A stretch of 64,000 nt of DNA from Diplosphaera chodatii. Lineage: Eukaryota > Chlorophyta > Trebouxiophyceae > Prasiolales > Stichococcaceae. The stretch's first letter is position 1, and the number at the start of each line of letters is the position of its first letter. The notes beneath the pieces were generated by a model. The model was not told the DNA's origin. It did not search any database and saw only the letters and a list, made by a program, of their open reading frames with translations. Of the stretch, positions 50,001 to 62,000 are shown one piece after another. Both the position numbers and the translations under genes were made by a program. The stretch lies in contig JAALGY010000061.1 in NCBI GenBank assembly GCA_032358165.1, positions 1,612,001 through 1,676,000 of the forward strand, written 5' to 3'.

Positions 50001-53000
50001 AAATCTTGTCGGCATGTTGCAAACTGCTCAGCACGGGGGAGTAGAGTCCCCAACACCGTTGAAGAGAACCGTGAAGACAAACAGAGGCCAGGTGCTAAGT
50101 TCCGCTTTTGAAACTGCACAAAGCGGCAGACTAAGAAGCAAACACACCTGCGGGCCAGCTCGTGGAAGGGCACGTCGGCGGACAGGGACTGCGCGGGCGA
50201 GTTGTGCTGCGTGTCCCACTGCGGGATCAGGTCCACCCGCGCGACGTTCTGCCCCGGCACGAACTTGGGGATCACCTGCAAACATGAACCGTGGTGTTGG
50301 ACGGACGTTCCATCGAGGCAAAGGCTTACATGCATGTAAGGGTAAGCTGAACACAGGCTGCACTGCAGGCCATACTGCTGCCATCGAGCAGCACAGTCAT
50401 CCAGACGATCACCTGCTTCAGGTCGTTTGCGAGCTCGGCCTGGCAGCTCCACTGCACGTCCGGGAGACCGTCCAGCACGACCTGCCGGCAGGTCGCCACG
50501 CCGCCGCCGTCCATGGGGTAGGTGCCGGAGTCCATGGCCGTGACCCTGAGCTTGGTGGCCGCAGTCGCGGGCAGGCCGCCCGCAAGCTGCGAGGCCACCA
50601 GCCCCAGCTCGGGGGCCTTCTGCACCACCTCTGCAGGGGATGCAGGGAGCAGGCAAATGAGCAAACAAGAATCGCAGATGGAGGGCGTACAGGTGGCCGC
50701 AAAGGCTAAGAAACTGCACTGAAGCTCACAGGCTGCTGACATCGGCAGGCGAATGAACATCCTTATGGTGCCATTGCGCACTTTGCTTGGCGGCGGCGGC
50801 GGCGGCGGCGGGCATCGTGGTGCGGGCCGTGGGGCGGCGCCACATCCACGCCATCTGGGGGCCCGCCCTCGCGGCTGTGGCCGACTCCGCCGCCGGCTGC
50901 ACCGGCTGCGCCGGCGGCGGGGTGGAGGCCCCTCCGCTGTACGAGTTCCCGGGCACCTGTAGGGCATTGTGTGGATGTGTAATCAGCAGCCATGGGCGTC
51001 AGGATAGCGTGTGTGCCGGATCAGCCAAGAAAGCAATGGCTGCAATGGCTGCAACTTTGCTGTGCGGTGAAGTTGCAATCGCACCGTGGACATCGCTGCC
51101 AGGGAGTCGATGCTGTGCGCCAGGTGGCTGAAGGCGCCGATATCACGCAGCAGCTGGCTGCCGATTGCGGCCTGCAGGGTAGGTCCGGCGCGTCAAGTTC
51201 TGGGCATTGCTTCTGGCAGGTGTGTGGGCCTCAAGAGAACAGGGCATGGCTATCTGGTGCTGACAGAAGGGCAGCAAAACCATTGATGAACAGTACAAGG
51301 GTACCTCGAGCAGCGGACGGTGTGCAGCGATGAAGGCGGCGCAGCTGCCCTGCAGGTGGTGGCGGGACCGCCAGTAGGGCGCCAGCGTTGGGTCCCCCCG
51401 CAGCATCGCCTCATCTAGCGTCGTCGCCATGAGGCCGTCCAGCACTGGCACCGGCGCCTGCTTGGCCACCTCCGTCTTCGCTGCGGGCTTTGCTGTGGCT
51501 TCATCGCCGTCGCCGGCCTGTGCATCCTGCTTCGGATTGGCCCGGCAGCACAGGCGGGCGGCCGCCATTGCCAGGCGGGCCCCGAGGCCGGCCTTCGCTG
51601 CGGGGGGGCTGACGAGCTGGCGCTGCAGCTCCTCAGCGCCGCCCTTCCACGCCCACCACAACAGCGCCCGGGACGCGCCGGCGTCGGCGGCCGCCGCCTG
51701 GTGCGCCACCGCGCTGCCCGCCTTGCCCCGCAGACTGCAACGCATGAGGTCAACATTCAAGATTCAGAGCCGCTGCAGCAGCTGATGCGCCTTCCTCAGG
51801 GCAGCTTTGTGGCGTGGTGGACAACAGTGCACTGGGTGCCTCACCTGATGCTCTGCGGCAGGAAGGGCGCCTCCTGCCACACCGAGGGCGCGAGCTGCAC
51901 CGCCAGCACCTGCAGACGTTTGCTCACACTTGTAAGCAGAGGCTACAGCATCAGCTCACTTGCAGCCAGCAGCCCCAGCCGGACAGACCATGCCGTTGCG
52001 TGCTGCCTATGCAGCCACTATATGTGTTCATGTCAACGCCCACGACCTGTGCAGCCCAGGGAGAATGCCAGCGCACCTTCAGCAGGTGGGGCACCCACGA
52101 CGGGGTGGTCGCCGGCACCCAGGGCGCCGCGGACGTGGCGCCCTCGGCGGCGGACCGCATGCTGCAGCCCAGCACCACGGGCTCGGCCGGCCACAGGGTG
52201 GGCGCGCCCAGGACGCCATCGGGCACCGGCGCCACCGGGTCGCACTCCAGCCGCCAGGCGAACTCGTTGCTGGTCACCTGCGGTGCGAGGCGACGCCTCA
52301 CGTCAGTCTGGCACCACGTGTCACAGCCATCTAAAGGTCCTGATGATCCATACAACATGCACCACAGCACCAGTCGTCGCCTGGACTGCACGCCGCTCCA
52401 GAGCAGCAGACGCACCGTGACGGTGCGAGGGAAGGGCGCCGCCGGGTGCTGCTCCTGCTGCTTCCGCTGCCCGCCGTCTGCTGACTCGTTCCGCCAGCTC
52501 AGCTCCAGGCCGCAGCGCTCGCCGTCGGCGAGGGCCATGGTGCCGGTCGCGAAGTGGAAGACGGCGGCGTGCGCCGGCAGCCAGGTCGCCGGCAGGAGGT
52601 GCAGCGTCGCGGCCACCGCCGTGTTGTCCCCAGCCAGCGCCGACTCCATCGACAGCGACTTGACGCGGCCGGCATCGTCGTACTGCAGGGTTCAGTTTAC
52701 AGAATAAGGAATGACTCGACCGACAGCAGGTGACATTCATCGCCATGGAAAATACAAGCGCAAGCACCAGCTGCCCATCAGGTGCGGTCACTCAGGCGGG
52801 GTGTGCTCACCACGATGGACCTCGAAGGCGGCCCGGCCATCTTGCGCAGGCGCAGCACGGCCGCCTCCTGCGACGTCACGCCCTCCCAGACCTGTTGGTC
52901 CCACAAGACACCCACATCAGCCCAGAAGGCAGAAAGCGGTTGCTTCTGCATCTCTGCCGTACTGTGCAGGCGGCGGTTGTTTTTGCCTCGGATGCTCCAC

Positions 53001-56000
53001 AGGAACATATAACATGCAGGGAACACCCACTCCACATAGCGTCAGTTGTCCCTGAAGCGGCATTCCCTGCGCCAGTACACTGGGAGGCTGACACACGAGG
53101 GGGAACAACGGCACACCTCGCTGCAGATGGGGATATGGGAGCCGAGGGGGTTGTACCGCCACCTGGTCACCGACTTGGCGACAGCATCGTACTGCCACAC
53201 AGGCATCCTGCAGGTCGCAGCCCCATCACCTCAGCGTTGCGCTCAGAAAGATTGAAACGCTGTGTATACAAGGATCAGGCTGATCAGGCGAGCTTCATCA
53301 GAGACGATGTGCACCTGGGGGCGGCTGCCTGGCGGCGGAAGTAGCCACCCTGGGGCGCCGGCGGCACCACGAAGGCGGTCTTCTGTGCCACGTCGCCGCC
53401 GGGCGTCAGCCGCGCACCCACCGCCGTCTCGGCAACCACTGCAACCAGAGACTGAACCCATCAGTGCACCAGGAGGCATCAGCATGACGGCAGGTGGTGC
53501 CCTTGAAAGCGCTTTTCGAATATTGGTCAGCAGTTGCTGGGCAGGAACCTCGACAGCGTGTACAGGATGCGAGCGCAGGGTCTGCAGGCTCCAACAGGGG
53601 TGCGATCGCGCACCGATGGTCATGTCGGGTTGGTAGCGCGCCCCCAGCAGGCTGGCGGTCAGCAGCGCCTCGGAGTCCGGCGCCAGGCCCTCCTCCGCCA
53701 GCGCCGCGCCCAGCTCGTCGGCCGAGTCGGCGCTGCAGGTGGACCCGCTCTCGCTGCTGCCGCCGCTGCTGCTGCTGCTGCGTGCCGGCTGCAGTGAGCA
53801 CACCGGAGCAGTCAGCACCACGTTCTGGAATGCGTTGAGATGTGTTGTTTCTGCTGCTGCTGAGCAATGTATCATAAACTTTACGACCGCGGGGCAGAAG
53901 GCATCAGAGATGCCATGTCGCAACATGTGTGCTGGCGGGTGCGCACCCGCTTGGGCGAGGCCAGCGTGCGCAGGTGGCTGCTGGACATGCCGTGCCGGCC
54001 GAAGGTGAGGACCAGCTTCAGCGCAGCCTCCGCATTGTAAGCGGCGATTGCAGCGACAGGCTTGCGGGTCGCGGCCAGCAGCCAAGTGTAGATGCCCGGC
54101 TGCGCCCACAGCATGCGGCGGCACAGGGCCTCCGCCACAGCCTGTGCATGCCAGACATGAGGGACGCCGTTCACTCACGGCTCCTGTGGTGGTCCCGCAT
54201 GTGCAGCTCACTGCAGTATGAGGTCTGACCGTGGGTACATCAGGCGGTTTAGCTGCAGCTGGATAACGCACCTGGGAGAAGAGCGCCAGCAGCTGCAGGG
54301 CCTTCATGGGCGGCAGGAGCAGAGCCCGGCTGATCCCAGATGTTCCACTCAGGGCTGCGTCAGCCTATCCGTACAGCAAAAGCTCGGCATCAGTACCGTG
54401 TTGCTGCACCACAGCCGCTTCTTGAGCAGAAAACAGGCGTCATATGCACATGCACGGGTGCACCATCAACAGCACATGCTCAACGGCTGGTACCTCGGGG
54501 AAGAAGGCCACGTCGCCCATCGCCGCCAGGAACAGCAGCCGCAGGCCGGTCGACATGGCAGTGGACATGTGCGACAGCACATTCCACCGCCGCCGGGCGG
54601 CTCCAGCCCCGGGCTTGGTTGACTGTCGGTGCTCAGGGTCCAGCGCCCTCTGCTCCAGGGCCGCCGCCCGCACCGCCAGGGCCGCGGTGGCTGCGAGCGC
54701 CGAGCGCTGCGCTGCGCGGCGCGACGCCGCAGCCGCTGCCTCCTTGGACCAGTCGTTGACATCATCCTGCTCAGCTGCCGGTGCGGCCACGTCTTCAACA
54801 GGGCCCTGGGTGCCGGAAGCGGCGGGGGAGGCGCCGCAGAAGGTGCGCTGCTGCCCGTAGCTGACGATCTCCAGGGCCGCCACCAGCGTGGCGGCCGCGG
54901 GCATGGCATCGGACGTGGCGAACGCTGGGTCCATGGCCGCTGGCTCCGCTGCGGCGGCGGCGGCGGCGTGGCAGGCGCCGAGCAGCGCGCACCGGCCCTC
55001 GGCCGTGAGCAGCGGCCACGCCGAGTTCAGCAGCGCCGACGTCAGATCCGCGACCAGATCGTCTGCCTCCTGCTGCATGTGTCGGGGAGAGTGAGTGTCG
55101 ACCACAATTCAGCAGGCAAAATCAAACCAACAGGCAGGTCGAACAGTATGACAGGATATTTGGCACCCGCAGATGCACCCCAGATGAAGCTCAAACGATG
55201 GAAGCTGACCTCAGCGGATTCGCCGAGGGCTGCGGGGAGGGCGGCCAGGTTGCGCACCACGCCATTGGCGATGCTGAGTGGAGTGCGGTACACCTGCACA
55301 GCATGCTAGAAAGCTCAGCACGGAGACGAGGCCGCGTTGCTTTGAGAACCGGCAAGGGCCCCAGCGTGCGGTTGCAGAGCCAACCAAGAAAGCCCCGAGC
55401 AGCCTTGAGCGCACCATTGCCGACAGGGCGAGGGGGGGCAGGCTGCGCAGCTCCTCGGCGACCCGGGCTGGCAGCGGGGCGGCCCCGCAGCTGAACTCCC
55501 ACATGCAGGCGTGCAGGTGCGCGGTGGTGACCCCGCTGGTGGCCTGCGTATTTGAGCCAGCACCCAGTCAGCTAGTTGTCATTGCACACTCCAACACTGA
55601 TGCTGAGCGCACGCAAGGCACCAGAGGGTTTGCTGAAAAGCGCAGGGCTGAGTCTCACCAGGCCGGCCTTGCGCTGCCACTGGATCAGCGACTCCAGCAG
55701 CACGGCCTCTGTGACGCGGTCTGTGAGCATGTCGGCGTCCTTGCCGCCGTCGGCGGCCAGGCTCGACAGCCGCTCCGGCAGCGCGTCGATCGCAACGTAC
55801 ACGTCCAGGGCGCCGGCTGACGGCACGCCCAGCGCATAGAACTGCAGCCGCACGCATCAGCAGTCTGTTGCTTGTGTCATCGGTGTAATGTAGTGCAAGG
55901 CCGGCAAGTAGATGGTGCATGTTGCAAATAGCTATGTTTGGGCTCCACAAGCCTGGGGCTCATGGCATGGAACGCACCTGGGGAGCGCCGCCGGTCGGGT

Positions 56001-59000
56001 TGATGGCGGTGAAGGGGACCAGGTGCGCCCTGGTAGTCCCGGCCGCCCAGCCCGCCTCCACCGCTGGCAGCAGGGGGGCGAACTCGGGGTACGCCTGCGC
56101 CAGGGCGCCCAGCCGTGCGGTGTGGGGGTCCGCGTACGCCGCCGCCGCCTCCCGCTGCCAGCCGGCCAGTGCCTGTGTACCACCGCGCCGTACAGTTGGG
56201 AAGACTGAAGAGCTGCTTCGCACCGCATGCAGCTGGGTTCGACCAGCAGGAACATCAAGCAGCAAGCCGTGTTCATGCAGGCACTGTGTTAGAATCAGGC
56301 GCACCTCGGACACTTTGGCGCCCAGGCCGCGAGTTGGCGACACCCGGGCCATCACGTGGCGGCCATTGCGCAGCCGCCACTCCGCCGCCTCGAGCTGCCC
56401 GGGCTCCACGGTGGTGCAGGACAGCGCGTGCTGGCCGGACGTGTGGCGCCCCAGCCTCAGCACCTTCTTCAGCCTGCAGTACAGGGTGTGGGAGTCAGCA
56501 GGCAGCTCTACCCAGATGCGTCGCGATCACGCCATCACAGCAGGAGGTTTGGGTGCATGAGCTTGTGCCTTGGGTGTGGTGCAGGGGGGTCAGCAGGAAC
56601 CAGGGCTTACTGCGTGGCGGAGCGCTCCCACAGGTTGTCGGCCGCCATCTTGTGCAGCAGGTTGGCCAGCGCCAGGTACGCCAGCCCCGTGGTGGCCACC
56701 GCCACCGGCGGCACGTACTGGAAGCTGTCCAGCAGCTTGGACAGCGGCAGCGCCACCGCCTGCAAGAATGCAAGGCACTCAGCGAAGCGCCCCAACCATC
56801 ATACCTCTGATCGACCGTTGCACACCATCCCATAACTCCGGCATGCCAACATGCTGATGCCCTATGTGCGCAGCTCACCAGCATGACGGCCAGCGAGGCC
56901 ACCATTGCGGCGACGTCGCGCCGAGGCGGCGGCAGCGCCGGCCGCATTGTGTACTGCCACCGCACCAGGATCATGCAGCTGAAGCCGCCAACCATGATGC
57001 TGTAGCTGATGAGCTGCGCGTGCAGGCTGCGCACCACCTGTTCACACCACCATGGCATATCCTCAGTGCCATTGTGCAACAGTACAGCAGCAGACGACTC
57101 ATGAGACGTTCACGAAGAGTGGCAAAGGTCAGTGTGGCTTTATACCTATCTGCAGTCAGATGGCACCTGCAGGTAGTCCGAGAAGCTGGCCACGCTGGGG
57201 TCCCCTTTTGTGGACTCTAGGAGCACCACCAGCAGCAGCCCCGCGCCCGCCATGAGGGCCGCCCAGTGCACCAGCTGCGCCAGCGTCCGCATCTGGAAGC
57301 CCTTGAACCGGTCCAGCAGCCCCTTGTGCGAGGGTGTTGCCCCGGCAGCACCCTTGCGCAGCGTGCGGGCCGCCTGCGTCCATGTACAGGAACACTCTCA
57401 GCATTATGTGCAAACGGCATTCACACAAAAGCACAGGAGCTGCCGCGTCATTGTGTGCTGCAGAACAAGAGTTGGAACATGCCCCCATTGTGCAGCACAC
57501 CTCGTAGCGGGCGCGCAGGATCATGCACCACTCCAGGTAAGAGCCCGCCAGCAGCACGTACGCCGTCGCCAGCAGCATGGCGCCGGTGTTCTTGCCGAGC
57601 CATTCGTTGCCGACTGCCCACTCACTGTGGCAAACACACTTTCAGCAATCAGCGCCATGATAAGTGCGCTCTGAGCATGCACCTGCTCAAGTACCTCAGC
57701 GCACAACATCTGTTATAAGTTTGAACAACGTAACTTTTAGGCACGCCTTCCAAGCCAGGCACCGCACGGTGGCTCACCTGAGCCAGTAGGGCACGGTGAT
57801 CATGAGGTGGTTCAGCCCGCCCTGGGGCAGCGCCCAGGAGTAGTCGGCGTACAGCAGCGGCAGCCGCAGCCGCCGCATCGTGCGCAGCTTCTGCTTCAGC
57901 ACCGTGGCCGCCTTGGCGGCGATGGCCGTCCGCTTCTTCGGCTCGACCTTGGCGGGCGCCAGCGTCTGGGCATTCAGCGCGTTGTGCAGCGCAAACAGCA
58001 GCTCCACCGCCGGGCCACTGCAGAGTATCAAATTAAGGTGAGGGGCTTTGAAGCTACGGCTATACGACATTGCAGTGCATCAGGCGAATGCAAGCGTTAA
58101 CGGGTGCTCATAGACGTTATTGCAAAGTTAAGCATGCAGGATTGCAGCTGCTGGGCACGACCTGGGTCATGTGCACCGCTCGGACTGGGCAGCTCTGGTA
58201 GGACGTATCAGAACAGTAGGTATGAACTATGCGTAGGCTCACCTGACGGTCTCGATGTCGGTCTTGGCCGTGACGCCGCAAGCCTCGGCGCACAGTCGCA
58301 CGTGGTCCCGCATGTGGACCCACAGCAAAACTGCGGCGATGACCAAAAATAGCGCCAGCCCAGCAACGTTGGCGGCCACCGCATTGATCTGGGGCACTGC
58401 ATAGGACGCCCGGTTGAATGCAACCTGTGCAGCAGCACGATCGTGGGTCGTCAGCACGTCCCGTGGGTGATGCTGTGACGTTGCGCCCTTGTGTCAGAAT
58501 TTGAAGTGTCACCTGAGCAACAAATACGGCCAAAACTGTGCGGCCTGCACGCGTGCCCCAGGCGTCATTGCTGACCGCTGTGGTGTAGATGAGCAGCAGC
58601 TGCAGGAGAGAGCCAGCAGATTAGCACGCTTGCTCTTACGCCAGTCAAAATGCATCGAGGGCAAGCAAGGCACACAGGACAGAGGCGCACACACTTGCAC
58701 TCTGAGCATGCACTTGCTAGTGTAGGCACCGCAGTTGAACGGGAGACAGCCTAGCAAGCTCACCATCTGCAGGTAGACACACAGCAGCCAGAAGATCACG
58801 CTGGCAAACCATGCCAGGGCGAAAGAATTGTAGCGCAGCAGCACGTAGAGTCCTGGGAATGGCGCCGCCACGGTGTAAAACAGGATGGAAGCGACAAGAC
58901 CCTGTGAAAGCAGGAGCCACTGATGAGTCAAACTTCTGAATGACTTCACTAGGGCAACATGAACCGATGGGCCTTTGATTGGACGGTGACAGCATAACAA

Positions 59001-62000
59001 ATCCTGCGTGATGTCTACTGCAACTTAAATGTGCAACGAGCGCAGCCAGCCCAGCAGCAGCTGACCTGACACAACAGAACGTTGCGGGCGGGCGCCGCGA
59101 AACGGTGCTGGTGGTAGCACAGCATCATGAGCAGCAGGTTGAAAAACGCGCCAACCGCCAGGTAGGCGCAAAAGAATCCCCAAAACATCCACCTGCAGGC
59201 CAGGATAACCAACAACTGTGCACAGCAGACCATCAGCAAGGGGAGCCGGACGTCACCAGACGAGGATATGCTGTGCGTGAGGATGGGAGAGCATGTCTGT
59301 GCAAGGACCCTCACCTGGCGTGGTCGTAGTCCAGGCGGCCGTTGTCGAACATGCCGCTGTGCAGCGTGGTGGAGGATGCCCAGTACATGACGTACGGCAG
59401 CAGCCAGAACAGGCCATTGCCGACGGCCACGGTGAAGCCGGCGTGCGGGTCCTCCGCTGCTGCCGGCGGCGTGGGCTTGGCCGGCGGCGCCTGCTGCTCC
59501 GTGATGAGCGGCTGCTCTGACTCCAGCTTGCCGTTGGCTGCACAGTGCACAGCAGCGCTGTCAGCAAGACGGCGGGCCAGCTGTTGTGTTGCAGGAGTAG
59601 AAGCAGCAGGCCGGTGCAGCCAGTGGGCAAGCGTTCAACATCAGCAGAAGCAAAGCAGAGGGTGTCAACATTGTCACCGGCACTGGAGCGCAGCCGCTGC
59701 TGGAGGCGCGCGCGCAGCAGCCGCCCCAGCTGGAACTTGTTGACGCCGAAGTAGGGCTCCACCTCGTTGGAGATGCCCTGCAGTCGAAGCAATCCCTTGC
59801 TACGATGCAGATTTCACCGCCAAAGCTGCCGTCTGACTGGTTTTGCATGCCCCACCAGAAAGCTACGGAGGGAATATGCCTCACCAGCTGCTCCAGGTAG
59901 ACGACCATGATGTCGGGGTCCTGCAGGAAGGAGTCCTCGCTGTGGTTCGCGTTCTCCACGATGGCATTCAGCAGCCCCGGGACGGCCGTCTGCAGCGCCA
60001 CCCGCTGCCCCTGCGTGCAACGAGACTCGAGCGTCAAGCATATCGGACCATATGAGGTGATGTGATGGCAATGGATGGCCTGGAAGCATAGACTGGGCTG
60101 AAGCTGGCAGGCGGGGAGTTGAATCGTACCTGGCGCAGCAGAGACACCGTGCCAGTGGTGGCCTTGCACTCTTGCGCCATCCAGTAGGTCACCACCGCCA
60201 TCAGCTCCTCCCAGTACTGCTTGGGGCTCAGCTCCTGTGCGTGTATGCAGGTTTGTCAGTCTGCCAAACCTATCCACTGCCCTTGTGCGTGCTTGCAGGA
60301 CAAGAAGGCACAGACTGAGGTGCACTTCAAAGCCTGCTCGATGGATGAACAACAGCACATTACCTGCGGATCCTTGGGAGCTTCATAGGCGGGGTGCTGC
60401 TCTGCCTGGTGCTGGATGACGCACTGCTCGGCCAGCGCTGACCACGCCGCATGTGTTGCCTGCAGGTTGCAATCACATGCTATGACGGGAAAGGGGCTTC
60501 TGGTACACACTTGGCAGGGGCATGACAAGAGTGAATGATAGCACCTGCAACAGGCACTGCAGGGCAGCCATCACACTCGTAAAACGCATAGGCGCTCACC
60601 TGCATCCAGTCGGCGTCGGGCGCCAGCTGCAGCGCCGCGGCGTCGACGGCCGCCGTGAGCGCCTCCTGCTGCTGCGCCGCCAGCGCCGCCAGCTTGGTCG
60701 CCTGGGCGCTGCTGTACGGCGACGGCGTGTTGGCCGCCAGGTCGGCGAGCCCCGCTGCCCCGGCCGCGATTGCCTGTTGTGGTGCCACGCACAGCGTCAG
60801 GTGCCGGCAGCAGTTGGTGCTGCAGAGGCAGAGCCTTTGCCCCAGCGGCGGGGCTGTGGACCGTGCACTGTAGACAACAGTGCAGCGTGCCTGCTGCTCG
60901 AAAGCTCCCCGATGCACTTGCCTGCCAGCAGCCCTGCGCATCTGGTGTTCACCTGCAGCAGGTCGGCGGGCGTGACGCCCTGCAGCTCCTCCCGCATGCG
61001 GGCCGACAGCAGCGCGACGCCGCCACCGGCGCCGCCCGTGAACGCGCGCGCCCCGCCGCCGGGACTGCAGCTCACTGCTGCCTCCGCCAGGCGCGCGAGC
61101 TGCAGCGGCAAACGTCGGTCGCGGTGTCGGATGACTGGGCAGGCTGTGCGCTGTGCGAACACATGTGGGGTGGCCACCTCCTGCTGACAGCCTGGCACAG
61201 CCTGGCGCCGCTGGCTTGACACCAATCGGATGGGCCTCTTGCAGGGTGCCACGAAACAGGCGAGCCGCAGCCCACCTCGGCCGAGTGGCCCTGCTGCAGC
61301 AGCAGGCAGTGCACCAGGGCCTCCAGGAGGTCCGGGCACAGCGAGTCGACGAAGACCTGCGTGGCGCCCTCGGCGGCCGGGTCCCGGGACGCCACGGCCC
61401 AGAACCGCACCGGCGTGCACGCTGCGCAGCACCACAGGGGGAGACTTCAAGCCAGGCTCGTTTACTTCACTGGTTCGTGCAGCAAGTGGTCTCTGCAACA
61501 CTGCAGAGCAACGTGAGGGTTTGCAGTGGCAAGCGGGGGGCTGGGCGCTCAGAGGAGACCGTCGGCGACAAGCTAGGAGCAGGCCGGTCGGGCAGCGGGA
61601 AGTGCCACTGCACCTGGCGGCTCGGCGGTCAGGGCGATGCGTGGGCACAGGTGCACTTGCAGGCGGCCCGCGGCGAGGTCGGCGGCCAGCAGGTGCAGCA
61701 CCGACACCAGGGGCCCCGCCAGCGGCAACGCCGACGCGGGCGGCATCTGCGCGTCCCGCTTCAGGTCCTCCAGCCGCACCTGTCGCAGCGCAAAGGACGG
61801 CGAGGATCAGCTGCAGGTTGTCGGGTCATGACCATTGAGGTCTGAGCTTGCTACTGTGGGCGACATTTGGCTCCGCATGGCCGTTGTGACAGCTCAAAGC
61901 AAAAAGTGCTGATCAGTACAAAACTATAGTGTCAGGACTGCACCGTGAGGCTGCTGATGGAGGCCATGTCGGCGGCGGTGCTGCCGCTGGACTGCTGCGC

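Larger units (their letters stand above)
42666..50630. repeat. Segmental duplication, GT4-zinc-finger unit, copy 1
   Basis: GT4 exons 50630 to 47014 plus Z3. The GT4 part here is intact and attached to the membrane region. Partner unit 33256-41399. Confidence 0.8.
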
